NCBI GenBank assembly: GCA_032358165.1 | Contig: JAALGY010000059.1 | Location: 930,001 to 994,000 of the forward strand | Reading direction: 5' to 3' | DNA from: Diplosphaera chodatii | Taxonomy: Eukaryota; Chlorophyta; Trebouxiophyceae; Prasiolales; Stichococcaceae | Length of the DNA stretch: 64,000 nt | In this document: piece after piece, positions 23,501-39,561 of the stretch | Layout of the letters: each line of letters begins with the position of its first letter | How positions within the stretch are numbered: the stretch's first letter is position 1 | Position numbers and translations under genes: made by a program | Notes under the pieces: model-generated | What the model was told of the DNA's origin: nothing | Seen by the model: only the letters and a program-made list of their open reading frames with translations | Database searches by the model: none

Positions 23501-26500
23501 GCGGCGGTGCAGGACGCCAGCCGCGACGCCGCCGAGGCGGCGGGAGCGGCGGCGCGCGCGGCCAGGCAGCGGGCCGAGGCAGCGGCCGGCGCCGTCAGGG
23601 ACGTGGCGGGGGAAGCGGCCGCGGCGACCAGGCACGCGGCCGACGGCGCGGCGCACGCAGCCAGGCGCACAGTGGATGGCTTGACGTCAGCTGCCTCAGA
23701 TGCTGCCGATCGTGCCGGGCACGCAGCAGCATCGGCGGCCGACCGCACGAGGGACGTGGCCGAGTCCGTCCGCGGGGACGCCACGCAGGCTGCAGATGGC
23801 GCCGGGCGGGGGCCGCGCGCCGCCGGGGACTCCCCGCGCGCTGCGGCCGAGGCCGCGGCGGAGGCCCTGCAGCGGGACCGGGGCCGCCTGAACCCCGCGG
23901 CCGAGGAGATGCTGCGCCAGCTGCACGGCGAGCCGCTCGCGCCGCCCGGCGCCGGCTGGGGCCGCGACGCGGTGCAGGAGGCCGCGTCGGTCATCGACAG
24001 CAGGGCGGCGGCGGCGGCGGACGCGGTGCGGGACGCCGGCCATGACGCTGCTGAGGCTGCACGGGCGGCAGCACGCGCGGCTAGGGAGACGGCTGAGGAA
24101 GCGAGCAGGCGCGCTGGCGCGAGCCTCAGCGAAGCAGCCGAAACTGTCAGGGATGCAGCGGAGGAAGCGGCCACAGTGACTAGACACGCAGCTGACAGGA
24201 CGGCGCACGCAGCCAGGCGGACAGTGGATGGCGTGTCCTCAGCTGTGTCAGACTCTGCTGAGCGTGCCAAACGTGCCACAGCGTCGGCGGCAGGCCATAC
24301 GAGGGATGCGGCCGAGTCAGCCCGCAGGGACGCGGCGCATGCTGCAGATGACGCCAGGCGGGGGCCACGTGCTGCCGGGGACTCTCCGCACGACGCAGCC
24401 GGGGCCGCAGCGGAGGCCCTGGAGCGGGACCGTGGGCGCCTGAACCCCGCGGCCGAGGAGATGCTGCGCCAGCTGCACGGGGAGCCCTTTGCGCCGCCCA
24501 GCTCCGGCTGGGGCCGCAGGTGGGTCGCACGCGCTGCCCCGCACCCTTCAGGCTGAGGTGCCCGAGCTGTGACCACTGGCAAGTTCCTCAGCACACTGAA
24601 AGCAGGCTGCCTGGGGTACGTCACAGTCGCTGCTCCGTGGCGCCTGCGCAGTTGCTTGCCTGCCATTTTGCAGCAGTCCACCCGCGCCCTCAAAATAGCA
24701 TACGCATGCCCGCCTGCAGCCCATCACCGTACGTGTCTGAACAGCCTAATACGCTTTTCATATTGGCTGCGCCTGGCTATACATAAATTTCGTGGCAGCG
24801 ATGTACAGCTGTGTTCAGTGCCGTCGCTTCCACCAAAGTGCCACAGCAGGCAGTGTCAAGGCCACCATCGCTGAACTTGACACAGTGACCATATGGTAAT
24901 GAGCCGGGTACGTTCACGCATTGCAGGGTCGCCTCAGACGCCGCGGCCACAGCCCAGAAGGCAGCCGCCGAGGCAGCGGAGGTGGTGACCGACATTGCGA
25001 CCGACACCACGGACGCAGTCAAGGAAGCGGCGGCAGATGCAAAGGCGGCTGCAGAGGCCGCGAGCCGTGCAGCTGCGGACAAGGCTGCGCAGGCGTCTGA
25101 GGTTGTGGCGGACACCGCCACCAGGGCTGCCGACGCTGCTGCCAGGCAGGCCAGCCAGGCAGCGGCGGCCGCCAGAGAGGCAGGGAGCAAAGCGCTTGCG
25201 GAGGCAGAAGCCGCAGCGCGCGCAGCTGCAGACAAGGCCTCACAGGTGTCGGACGCGATCGCAGACACTGCCAGCAGGGCCGCGGATGCCACCGCGAAAG
25301 GAGCCGGCCAGGCCGCAGCGGCCGCGCAGGAATTGGGCGGCAGGGCGGCAGCGGAGGCACAGGCTGCGGCCCGTGCAACTGCAGGCGCGGCCTCGCAGGT
25401 GTCAGGGGCAGTCACGGACACCGCCAGCAAGGCTGCGGACTCTGCTGCCGAGCAGACTCGCCAGGCTGCGGCGGCTGCGAAGGACGCGGGCAGCAGGGCG
25501 GCCGACGAGGCCAAGGCATTGAGCAGCAGGGCGGCCGACGCAGCCAAAGCCGCAGGCAGCCGGGTGGCTGAAGATGGTGAACATGCCCTAAGCAAGGTGC
25601 AGACTGCTGCGGAGCGTACTGCAGATGGCGCGGCGGCAGGCCTGCAGCCGACAGCCCGCACGGCGGAGCCAGCGGCGCAGTCAGCACAGCAGGAGTCCCT
25701 GCCGAACAGCGCGGAGGTACGTTCCGCAGGAGGAGGCTGACTGCACGCTGCTCGTGTCTTCCCGCAAAACCTGCAGAGCCACTCGCTGCAAAACCTGCTA
25801 TACATGCGTGCGTACCACTGCTTCGCGACCACTCGCCTGCTCCGGCCCAGGAGCAGCCATCGCCGCAGACGCCGCAGCAGCAGGGGCCGCAGCAGGCCAA
25901 GGGCCACGACTTGGGGGACCTGGAAATGCCCTTCATCGGCGAGCGCAACAGCCCCCAGTCGGCAGGTGCGTCTGCGGCGCTGCAGGCCGGGGTGGCAGAC
26001 TGCATGTTGCACTGATGAGTAGGTGTCGTGCGCCTGGCGTACACGAGGAGCAATCGGCTGCACACCCAGGATTGACTCGCCCGTTCCTCGCACACGTGTG
26101 GCTGGTGGATGGTGAGATCCCTGGTGTTGCTGCTTGCTGCGCAGGCATCAGGGCGGCAGCCGCCGAGCGGGAGGCCGTGGCTGCAGGCGCTCGTCAGGAC
26201 CAGCCGCAGCAGGCTGCGGGCACGGCTGCCGGCCAGCGAAGCGATGGCGACGGTGCGGGTGTTGACTTGGATGACGCAGCGGATGCTGCGGCCAGGCAGG
26301 CGGCGGCGTCGCGCCACGACGACGCCAGCAGGACTGCCGCCGACCGCAGTGCCAGCATCCTGGGACTCTCGGAGGACCTGGGCGCATCTGCCCTGGTCAG
26401 CCACAGCCTGCTTCTGCCGAACGCATGCACGGTCGTCATAGCATGGTTCTCCAGTCGACGTGCAGCCGAGCCGATCGCTGCCATGTGCGGCCATGCTGCA

Positions 26501-29414
26501 AACTGTCAGCGTGACAGCCCGCTGCCCCTGGGTCGAAGAGTGAAGAGGATGCATGCAAGGTATCAGCCGAAAACAACTGAACCTGCTGGAGCATCCTGTG
26601 TCTCTTGCAACCGGCAGGTGCGCAAGGCCACGGGCCATGGGCAGGGCGTGCAGGGGGAGCAATACCGCGCGCGCCTCGAGCAGGCGGCCGCCGACGCCGA
26701 GGCCTTTGAGGAGGCCCTGCAGCGGGCGCAGGAGTTCCACGATGTGCGCACTGCCTGGCTCTGCTGTCGAAGTGCGAGGCCCGGGATTGTTGCGCCCATG
26801 CACACGCGTGTGTGCATCGGCATGCTGGCTGAGCGCTGGGCCGCGACAGCTGCGGGAAGCTCGGTCTGTCGAGCTGCAGGGCGGCGCCCCCTGCTGCAGC
26901 ACAGCACGGCTGGCCAACTCTGATCGCCAGCTGGTGTCCCTGCTGCAGTCCGAGCTGCGGGCGCAGCAGCAGGCGGTGGCTGAGCGCGACCAGTATGCGC
27001 AGGACCTGCTGGATGTCATCCACCAGCAGGTGCGCACGAAAAACCGCAGCAACTCCCAAGTCACAAGGGTCAGCACTGGTCTTTCCAGTGGGCTGCAGAG
27101 CTCGAAGTGCAAGCAGTCTCCTCTGTATCTTGTCAACAGCCCGGGGCGCAGGCACTTGCACACCACCGCATGCTGCCACGTCCACGTCAGCCCCGCACGG
27201 GTCCTGCTCCGCATGGCTGTAGTCCCAGGTCGGAGCGTGGGGCATGTCCCAAGCTGCATGCCACTTCACAAGCTCAGATGCACCACCGCTCGGTGCCATG
27301 CTGAGCCAAGTGCACATTGCAGCATTGCTCGACTTCGGGGCGCAGACTTTGCGTCACCCAGCATGTCGAAACGAGGCTCACTCCGCAGGCCATCTCGGTG
27401 CTCCAAGAGTTTGTCACACCCCGTTTAGCGCTGGGCAGTGCATCCTCATGATGTCCATGGCCGCCGATTGCGTGCAGGCGGAGGAAAGAGCTGCGGCCGA
27501 GCAGGAGGCCTCGCAGGCGGCGGAGGCGCGGCTGCGGGCGGAGCTGGAGGCCCTGGAGCGCAGGGTGGCCGCCGAGGCGGAGGACGCCGCCAACCACGAG
27601 CGCCAGGGGCGCGCGCGGGAGCTGGACAACGTGCGGCTGTTGTCGTGGCAGCCCTTGAGTCCTGAAACTTTGTGCCCCCTTGCCTCTCGGCAGCGTCTCC
27701 GGTGGCGTGCGCAGCGGGTCCCACCCAGCAGCACAGCGCTGGCGCGGCTGCTGACTGTGTCGCTGCAGCGTTGCGTTGTGCACATGCATGCCAGGCAGCT
27801 CCACCCACGCACGAGCGGCTGCTCGCAACGCGGCGCCCCCGCTGCTTGCACGACACCCAGGTGCCACTGCGACAGCATGTGCCCAAAGGATTGTGCAACC
27901 GCTGCGCAGCTGCGGGTGCGGCTGGGGGCGCTGAGCCGCGCGTTCTCCCGCCGCTCGGACGAGACCCGCACCAGCCACGAGGCGCACCGCATCACGCTCG
28001 CCACCCTGGCGCTGCAGGCCGCCCTGGAGCAGGCGCGCAGGGTTTTGTGCGCCGCTGCCTGCACAGTCCGCCTGCATGCGCCCGTCGGACTGGTCCTCCT
28101 ACAACGGCTGCCACTCCTCAATCTCCCGGCAACTATGCGATCTGTACCCCTGCCGCCGTGGAACTGCAGCTTCTGGGGCCTCTTGCAGCAGCTGTCCCCA
28201 CTTTTGCACCCCGCCACCTGCCAAAGCTGCCGTTGTCAACCGCAGCGGCTCGAGGACGGCAGATGACGAATGCTGGGACTGCTCCTCTGGTGCAGGGCCG
28301 CCCGTTCCAGGCGCAGCTGGAGGACCTGGCGCTGGGGGGGCACGGCGACTCGGTGGTGCGCGCGGCCCTCGCGGCGCTGCCCCAGCAGCTGGCCGACGAG
28401 GTGGCCCGCGCGGCAGCGGCCCCATCATGGCCTGTTGTACAGAGCCCTCAAGCTGCAGCTCTGCACAACATGAGATTCGCCCAGCAGCTGCAGCTGCACA
28501 GCAGCCGGTGGTACCGCAGGCTCTTCCCAGATGAGCAGCATGCCTCTCCAGCCAAAACCACTGCCATAGTTTATGAGGCCCTCGTGCTGCAGGGCCTGCC
28601 GACGGCGCAGCAGCTGGCGGCGCAGCTGCCGGGCGCCGCGCGCCGCGTGCGCCAGGGGGCGTACCTGCCACCCGGCGGCGGGGGCCTCGCCTCCATCGGC
28701 GTCGCCAAGCTGGCGGCGCTGCTCAAGGTGGCGCCCGCCCGCGCTGCTGCCTGCCTTGCTGTTGCCTCCCTTCTCTGAACGCAGGAAAACCTTGCTGTGC
28801 CATTGAAGACAGGGCCAGCATATGAACCAGGCACAGGTCCCCTTGCAAGCAGCCTGCAAAGCATGCAAATGTCAGCATGTTGCAAACACCTTCCTCCTAT
28901 TGGTGCGGATAACATAACAGCAGCAACCGCATTGGGGCGCAGGTGCAGGAGCCGCTGTCCGGCGATGCGCACGGCAGCGACGGCGCCAGCCGGTCGGTGG
29001 ACAGCGCCCTCGCGCAGGTGGGGGGCTCCATCGTGGCATGCGCATACTGTGTGCCCGGCAATGCATTGTGTCACACTACCAGGGAACTGGGCGCTTGCAG
29101 CCCTCCGGCTGCGCACAGGCGCGTCGGACGCACATGAACTGCCGTCGCACCGTCTGCTGGAGTGGGCCATGTCCATCAAGAGCAACTGTGCAGCCGCAAG
29201 TGAGTGCCGAGGGCGCATGCCGCAGGCGGCGGCGGAGCTGGCGGCGGGGCGGCCGGCGGCGGCGGCGGCCGCGCTGGAGGCCGCTGCCGCCGGCAGCGCG
29301 GCGGGGCCTGACGCCGCGCAGTGGGCGCGGGGCGCAAAGGCCCGCGCCTCCGCCGACCAGACGCTCGCGCTGCTGCGGGCACACGCCACCGCGCTCACCT
29401 CCGCGCTGAGCTAG
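20509..29414 (+). CDS. MIC60: MIC60/mitofilin with very long Ala-rich repeat region
   Basis: Inner-membrane organiser of mitochondrial crista junctions (MICOS core). Exon 1 (20509-20586, MARGRAAQQAVRLARAAVQS) is an Arg/Ala-rich mitochondrial presequence. Pro/Ala-rich exons follow, then one membrane span (LGAGLVALGAAYFYLQ, about 21958). A long Ala-rich, charged helical region (about 22940-26400) contains two sets of tandem repeats, and then coiled coil (YRARLEQAAADAEAFEEALQ at 26665; RLRAELEALERRVAAEAEDA at 27530). The C-terminal exons match the mitofilin domain: HRITLATLALQAALEQ (about 27990), FQAQLEDLAL, YLPPGGGGLASIGVAKLAAL (about 28663) and a final helix ending HATALTSALS. Presequence, one span, coiled coil and C-terminal domain is the MIC60 order. 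The Ala-rich part makes it far longer than usual. Some middle exons (22200-22350, 25840-26400) have uncertain frames. Two adjacent genes cannot be wholly excluded, but no internal start or 3' end is evident. Confidence 0.85.
23414..24520 (+). repeat. tandem 173-184-residue repeats inside MIC60
   Basis: Two full units and the start of a third, coding. Each begins near PLAPPxxGW (23414, 23933, 24485) and ends with RLNPAAEEMLRQLHGEP. Spacings are 519 and 552 bases, both multiples of three. Within units the sequence is Ala/Arg/Asp-rich and amphipathic, with rough 11-residue periodicity such as AADRTRDVAES, as in LEA group 3 proteins. Confidence 0.85.
25051..25509 (+). repeat. three 51-residue tandem repeats inside MIC60
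   Basis: Three copies at 25051, 25204 and 25357, a period of exactly 153 bases. Each has the form AEAxARAAADKAxQxSxxxx, then DTAxRAADA and QAAAAAxExG. They are Ala-rich amphipathic helix and differ in sequence from the longer repeats upstream. Confidence 0.85.
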
Positions 29415-30128
29415 TCTTCACACTCGGCCGGCTGTGAAGACTGCTCGCGGGATTGTCAGTCTGCGCAAACCTGGCAGGTTGAGGACACCAGTGGCAGAGC
29501 ATGGGCTGCCTTTCCAGCAGGGTGCGGGGTTTTGCAGAACAGCAGTCGGTGCTGCTGTTGGCGTGCACACGCTAGGGTGGTGTCAGACTTGGTGTGTCAA
29601 CATACAAGGCAGTACATGCTTGGTGGCTCCGCTGCTGGCAGGAAGGGTGTCAGGGTTCATTGATGCTGTGGGTTTCAACATGTAAGGCTAAGCAGGTCGA
29701 ATGATGAGGCGTACAGCAAGGGCACTTGTGCAAGTCGACATCATCAAGTGCAACCTCCACGGAGCATGTTGAGCATGGCTCATATGCGCTATGCACAAAC
29801 AGATGCATGCAAGTTTCAAACCAAGAGGGCAGACCAGCCGACGTCTGCCGCCGATTAGCAGACAGGTCGAGCATGATGCTGAAAGCTGTGGCACAGCTGC
29901 CAGCTAATCTTGATTGGCAGGGTGCAATGCACTAGCAGAGGTGGCTCCAATGTATTTGTGCAGCCGTGACCACCAGATTGAGGAGTGCAAGCGAAGAAAC
30001 ACGACAGGCTTGACCGGAGGCAGTGGAAGCGGCTGAGGCTCAGGAACTTACAAAGGCCACATAGCAGGGACAAGCTAAACCAACAAGGCTGCAGGCACAA
30101 CACGTCAGGCACTCAAATAGTGGGGCCC
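29415..30128. other. convergent 3' flanks of MIC60 and polyubiquitin
   Basis: No gene seen. TGTAA at 29681-29685 (267 bases after the MIC60 stop, + strand) and TTACA at 30048-30052 (TGTAA on the minus strand, 77 bases after the ubiquitin stop) are the likely polyadenylation signals. Confidence 0.5.
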
Positions 30129-31884
<1,756 letters not shown>

Positions 31885-32240
31885 GCTGCCGGGCGGTTGT
31901 TGTATGCGAGACTGTTGCAGGAAGCAATTAGGCAGGAGCGGAGCAGTGTGCAACGGAAGCAATGGCGTCCTGGCGTGCGTCCTTGGGACGTGACGTTAGA
32001 CACGTGACGACTTGAGGCGAGAATTGGAGACTCAGCGTGCCCATCGAGAACGTTGCGTCGGCAGCCAATTGCACCATTTTTGCAAATTCTTAGTCTACAT
32101 AGAAGATGTCACCATCGACATACGCCTGCAAGCGCTTCAGCTCGGTCTGACCGCTGATTGCAGACTTGTCAAGCCATCAGATCACACGCACTGCCAAGCT
32201 CGAGGCATCTGACCATCATCTTGGCGCTTCTCACGAAGGC
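31885..32240. promoter_or_regulatory. divergent promoter region, polyubiquitin / SPP
   Basis: These 356 bases separate two divergent start codons, so both promoters and 5' UTRs must fit here. I see no clear heat-shock element or TATA box. Confidence 0.4.
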
Positions 32241-35048
32241 ATGGTCGCTGAAGAGGCGGCGGTAGTGGTGACGCCAGACAGTCAGCAGCAGCTGGAGGAC
32301 AGTGAGCATGCTCCTCTACCGGTGCCATGGGCACACGCCGCACTCGTGCTGCTCTCGGTGGCGCCGCTCTTCGTGCCCGTCGACACGAACCTCAACGTCA
32401 TCGCGACAGCCACGTTGACGGTGTTCATTGGGTGCCGGCGCTCTGTAAAGCCCGAGCCGCCAGAAGACAGCATGTCCCAGAAGGTGCGCTCCTGCCCGGC
32501 GGTGTGATGCTGATCTGGTGTACCCCGGACACCTTTCAGACTGCATGCAAGCTTTGTGGGCCTTCATCACGCAAATTTGGTTTGCTTGGTCTTGAGCCAT
32601 GCATCAGTGATATGTTCATGTGGTGCCCCTCAGGATGCCATGCGGTTTCCGCTCATCGGCAGCGCCGTGCTGTTCAGCCTGTTCTTGCTGTTCAAAGTGC
32701 TGCCGAAGGTGAGGGATTGCGCAGCGCCGCACTATGCTCCGGACTGATGCTTGCGCCTTCATGTGCTGCCGGGGGTGGTTCACTCCTCGCGCATCCACCT
32801 CAGGAGCTGCCAGTGCCGTGCTTGCATTCCATGGCATGCTTGGCATGCAGCAGTTCACAGCTGAGCTGCCCGAGATGCAACGCTTCACTGTGCCCTTTGC
32901 AGGACCTGGTCAATGCAGTGCTGACGGCATACTTTGTGGTGCTGGGCACGCTGGCGCTCACCGCGACGGCGCTGCCCGCAGTGGAGGCCGTGTTCCCACC
33001 GCAGCTGCGGGACAGGACGGCCTTCGCGCTGAAGGACGTCCGCATTCCATACCTGATGAAGGTGCAGTGCTGCGTCGGAGGACACGGCATGCCTCCAACG
33101 GACGTTGGTACCCTGTTGCAGTGCATGGTCCAGGTCAGATGTTGCAAGCCAGCATGGGGAGCCAGTGCTGCCTCTGGGTCAGTGCTGCATCTACGTCTGT
33201 TGCTGCACTGAGGACACGGAGTTCGTACAGTGGTGTCCACCATGCAATCTAGAACCGCCTTGGCAACATACAGCTGCAGAGCACAGCAGCAAGCCTCGCC
33301 TCTCCATCACCATTCCAGCTGCCATGGTGTGAAGTCCGCATGACGCTGGGGCATGCAGGAGGCAGCCAGCCCCAGCGTGACGGTGCCGGAGGTGGCGTCG
33401 GGCGCCGCCAGCCTGGCCTTCTGCAGCTGGTACTACTTCAGCAAGCACTGGCTGGCGAACAACGCGCTCGGGCTGGCCTTTTCGGTGCAGGGCATCGAGC
33501 ACCTGTCGCTCGGCGCCGTGTCTACAGGTGCACTGTGCAGTTAGCATCCTGTTTGCAGTGCACATGGCTAGTTTCAGACCCACCGACCAACGGTGGTGGT
33601 CAGGCAGAGTGCAGCAACAGTGCACATGTGGGCAGGGCAGGCTGCAGCATTGCCAAGCCTGTGCACGTTTGCAAAGTGCGCATCATGCCTGACCGCTGCA
33701 CATGCACCTGTACCCTGCAGAACCCCATATCTGCTGCAGTGGCCACTGTGGCGCTGCGCTATGTAGGGTTATCCTGCAGGCGTGCTGTCTTACCTGAGCT
33801 TTGATGACGCTCCTGGGGCTTCTGCATGCACAAAATGCTGCTGCTCTCCTCAGCTGGGCGTCATCGCCATGCCCGCAGGCGTCATCCTGCTGGCGGGCCT
33901 GTTCGTGTACGACATCTTCTGGGTGTTCTGCACGCCGGTGATGGTGTCTGTCGCCAAGTCCTTCGACGCGCCCATCAAGCTGCTGTTCAAGCGGGCGGGC
34001 GACACCGGCCCCCGGCCATTTAGGTGCCTCGGTGCCTATATACAGATGCCGCACAGCCCATCTTGGGCTATCACCGGCTTCGCAGTGCCAATTGTCTGTT
34101 TCATACTGCGGCGCTGGTGCGTGTGCTGATGCACATATTGTGCAGTGCATGTCAATCGTGGAATCCTGCTGACATGTGTTCATGTGCCTGCAGCATGCTG
34201 GGGCTGGGCGACATCGTCATTCCGGGCATCTTCGTGGCGCTGCTGCTGCGGTATGACCAGACGCACAATGGCGGCTCCACGCGGTACTTCTACAGGTACT
34301 TGGCAGGGTGCCTGGAACTGCAGGCTCAGAGAACGGCGTCGCAGTCAAGGCTGAGAGTGCAATCTTGTCCCTCCCTATGGAATGTGGCGTGTGGGATGCT
34401 GAGGATGCGCTTTCTGGCCTTCTGCAGCGCATTTGGCGGCTATGTGGCGGGCCTGACGGCCACCATTATCGTCATGAACGTCTTCAATGTGCGCTGTCGC
34501 TGGTGTCACAACTGCATTCAGGACCATGTATGTGCCATCTGACTTGTCTCCAACAACCAGGGCGCCTGCTTCGCAGTGGTCGTGGACAGCAGAACATCCC
34601 GCCAGCGCCATGTGTGATTGCAGGCATGAGGTTCCACAGCTCATAATCACGATGACCAGCTGTGCACTGTGCCCTGCAGGCTGCCCAGCCGGCACTGCTG
34701 TACATCGTGCCGGCGGTGCTGGGCGCCGTGGCACTTCACGCACACCTGCGCGGCGAGTTCACACAGGTGAGACACGGTTTCCTACAGGTCACCCTATGTG
34801 CTGCAAGCCACGAGTAGGGTGTGGACATCGATTGGAACACGAAGAGGTGTGCACGTTCCTGCATGCCGCCGAGATGCGGATGTGGGGCTGGTGCAAGCCC
34901 ACATGTTGATACTGAGTGCGTGGCAATGCAGGTGCTGCACTTCAGCGAGGCAGCCGATGAGGGTGAGAAGAAGGACGCCTCAGCAGCAGGAGAGCCAGCA
35001 GTAGCAGCCGAGGGCAACGGCACCCAGGAAGTAAAGAAAGTGAAGTAG
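32241..35048 (+). CDS. SPP: signal peptide peptidase, ER intramembrane aspartyl protease
   Basis: GxGD-type protease that cuts remnant signal peptides within the ER membrane. Nine exons: 32241-32483, 32634-32708, 32903-33061, 33359-33527, 33879-34023, 34194-34295, 34428-34488, 34680-34766 and 34932-35048. They sum to 1158 bases and code for 385 residues, a normal length. Both catalytic aspartates are present: YD in LFVYDIFWVF (about 33905) and GLGD in MLGLGDIVIPG (about 34200). The conserved QPAL is in AAQPALLYIVP (34683). Hydrophobic segments occur throughout, as expected for nine spans. The C terminus EVKKVK ends in a KKxx-type ER-retrieval signal. The start follows from the first Met of an in-phase exon. 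Confidence 0.95.
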
Positions 35049-35658
35049 ATTGCAGCACTCTGGTGAACAAACTGCAACTCAGACAGGCGGAAATAGTTTC
35101 AGTGTCTACAAACGCTAGAACTTCTTCGGCTCTACCATGCAGCACTGATTCTGAGAAAACACCTTTTGCAGTCCGTCCCTGCCACCACCCAGGTGGCTGG
35201 TTGCACAACTGCACAGACCCTATACCTTGCATGCGGGAACTGCGCGCCCCACATCACAGTGCGGTAGTCTGGCCATCAAATCCATCCTCACCAACAGCAC
35301 GGCAGTGGGGACAGCCGGGTCATTGGTCCAGAGAGACACATTGCCACAGCAGCGTGCTCAGCCTTGCACAACAGCCAGCAGGTTCGGTGTTGTACCTGTA
35401 CATCGCAGACATGGAACCATAAGGCAATGAAGTGTATGCAGCGCACAGCCGCAACACCTATAGCAGGCCAATCTTTGTTGTGAAAACTGATATGTACATT
35501 AGCAGCTGCTGGCTGTGATTGGCATCATCAGCTGCAGGAATGCAATGTTCACCATCCCCGAGGCTATGGACAGACAGGCATCTGTTAAGCGCAGTAGAAC
35601 CGGTGAGCTACGTGACAGAGCAGGAAGGGTAGAGCAGCATCTAGCACGACTGTGTTGG
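35049..35658. other. convergent 3' flanks of SPP and H4
   Basis: No coding exon seen. This should hold the SPP 3' UTR and transcription end. Short frames on both strands show no family features. Confidence 0.45.
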
Positions 35659-35676
35659 TGGTGTTGAAAAACACCA
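35659..35676 (-). terminator. histone 3' stem-loop of H4
   Basis: On the minus strand the 18 bases read TGGTGTTTTTCAACACCA: a perfect 7-bp stem with loop TTTC, starting 37 bases after the H4 stop. This is the 3' processing element of replication-dependent histone mRNAs. It is identical to the one after H3. Confidence 0.93.
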
Positions 35677-35712
35677 GTGTTGTTTGATTGCTGGCTTGGC
35701 TGCACCGAGTGC

Positions 35713-37549
<1,837 letters not shown>

Positions 37550-37580
37550 ATCTGGGTCGCAACCCACAACAACCACAAAA

Positions 37581-37598
37581 TGGTGTTTTTCAACACCA
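37581..37598 (+). terminator. histone 3' stem-loop of H3
   Basis: TGGTGTTTTTCAACACCA, 32 bases after the H3 stop: a 7-bp stem and TTTC loop, flanked by A/C-rich sequence. Identical to the H4 element on the other strand at 35659-35676. Confidence 0.94.
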
Positions 37599-38398
37599 CC
37601 AAACAACTTTGCGGGCTGCTCATTCTTTTCGCATGTCATCTTGTCATGCATCGGCGCCCTGGTGCACCTGATGTTGCTCCTCACCTCTCCGACATGTTGG
37701 TCTCATGTGCACTGCTGTACTGGCATCGACGCGGTATGCTGAGCGCAGTTCGGTGGCATCATGTGATGCAGGTGTGCTTCGTTGCATGCAATCAAGGCAG
37801 GAACTCCAGCTGTGGCAGGCTGTTGTCACTGTACCTGTTTGTTTAGGTGCTAAAACAGTCGTCACTTGCTGCTGCAGGATATCACAGGTCCGTTCTAACG
37901 TTCTGCAGATCGATGTACGTATATAGGAATCGCATCAACCAGGGCTACTCGCTACCCAGGGTGCAGGCTGACTAGCTCTGAGATGTAAGAGATGCTCGGA
38001 TGCATCATGTGGGCTGAGCGTGTATCGTGTGGTAACATGCTTCCCAGCATCATGTCCTTGGATAGCAGAATAGACATGTAGATATACGTACCGGTATACC
38101 AATAATCTAAACATGTGTGTATGCGAAAACAGCGGGATGCTTTCGTATGCATGTCTGCCATACCATGGACACCTCACATTCCTCTGCAATGCTGCAATCA
38201 CCGCCATGCATAGCAATAGTATGCCACTGGCAGTGTATATTTTGTCTTCAGCGATCAGAACAACGTTGTGCTGCGAAGCCTCTTACTATCAGGTACGATG
38301 CAGGTGGTTACTCCAGCATCTCGAACAACTGATGCTGCTGTATCGTCTGGAGCCGCCATTGTGGTGTTGCACCTTATTGGGACCTCACCCTGGGGCGC
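37599..38398. other. intergenic region after H3
   Basis: No gene seen. It is less GC-rich than the genes, with short AT-rich runs around 38080-38110. It separates the 3' ends of H3 (+) and the next minus-strand gene. Confidence 0.45.
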
Positions 38399-39561
38399 CT
38401 AGGAACCAAAGGACCCCGGGATGACAGCAGTGACGGCGCCGCTCTGGCTGGCTGAGCCCTGAGAGGCAGGCACCAGCGGGTTCTTCACCTTCTTCAGGTA
38501 GCACTCGCCGGCAGAGTTGTACACGCCCGCAACACAGTCGGCATTCTGCCTGCAGGCGGCGCAGCAGCCGACGGGGTCCGAGGCCTGCGGAGCAGCCAGA
38601 GCATTTCATTGTTGGCAAGGTCTGTCCTCACAAAAGCAGCACAGGAAGACACAATCATGGCGCAAGCACAACCATCGGCTCTGCACAGCTGAGAGACAGC
38701 CTCAGCAGTGCCATTGAGACGCTATATATGGCTGCTGCTCGCCAGAGTTCTGCCTTTTGCACACATGTTTTGGCAGCAGCAGGCTTGCGAGGCTATCTGT
38801 ATGCGCAGCGCAGCTGGTGCATCGCACCCTGACTGGCTGTGGTTGGACGTCATTCTCCATGCCAGGCGCGATGTCCATGTTTGGATACTGAGTGCAGCCT
38901 GCAGGCTAAGACGGCTTGGCAGTTAGGGACTCCACCACGATCCTTTTGCAGGTGCCCGCTGGGATACCATGCACTGCTGCTGACACTGTATGTTGGGTGT
39001 GCTGACATCTGCGGGCTCACGTGGTACGCGGAAGTCCTGCTGCAGTCCCGCCCCTGACGCATCGGTGCCTTGCAGTGGGTCCGCCGCTGGGGCGGCGGAG
39101 GTGTCGACAGGATCGTCTTGCAGGAGGGCACGTTGGGCTCCCATGTCAATCATAGCACTTCCGCCTGCATGCAGGCAGCAGTCCCAACCATCACGCACCG
39201 GCCAAACCTGGTTGCTGCACACTCTGCAACATGCTGAAGCATTGGGGTTGCCTGTGTTGATGACATTCAGGGATGGTTTGTGAGCCGTGATCGTCGTAAT
39301 GGTACGTTTGTCCTCGATCACCCTACCTCCAGGGGCATGCATGATATCGTAACCGGCTGCAGTGGCAGATTCGGTCCACGCGATGTGACCTGCGCTGGTT
39401 CCAAGGCACCCATTATACTTGTGACTGTGCCAAGCGAAGGCATCAGACAGTTCATCGCCGAAAATTCAGGTTGAAGTGGTGCAGGTTGAAGTGCATTGAC
39501 TCAGCGCACCACATGCGGCCACAATCAGCAGGCACAGAGCCAGGCGCCTGAGCACTTGCAT
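38399..39561 (-). CDS. small secreted protein with PAN/apple-like cysteine motif
   Basis: Exon 1 starts at 39561 with a signal peptide, MQVLRRLALCLLIVAACG. A middle exon (about 39250-39000) gives NPNASACCRVCSNQ and, if read through, RALLQDDPVDTSAAPAADP, a Pro/Ala linker with the RALLQ motif seen in other genes here. The last exon (38399-38584) gives PVGCCAACRQNADCVAGVYN, then AGECYLKK, the CCxxCxxNxxC and GxCxLK pattern of PAN_4/apple modules, and ends IPGSFGS. PAN modules bind protein or carbohydrate ligands outside cells. The middle exon borders are uncertain, and the first Cys cluster may be a degraded second module. Confidence 0.62.

Noticed and set aside
22780..24045. 421-residue plus-strand frame rich in Arg/Gly
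   Set aside because: It is the shifted frame of the Ala-rich MIC60 exon; the in-phase frame continues the repeats and the other does not.
23215..24693. 492-residue minus-strand open frame across the MIC60 repeats
   Set aside because: GC-rich Ala codons (GCN/NGC) leave the complementary frame open. It has no recognisable motifs, while the plus strand gives an ordered MIC60.
25412..27259. 615-residue minus-strand open frame
   Set aside because: Same compositional effect. It crosses several plus-strand introns and exons and shows no domain.
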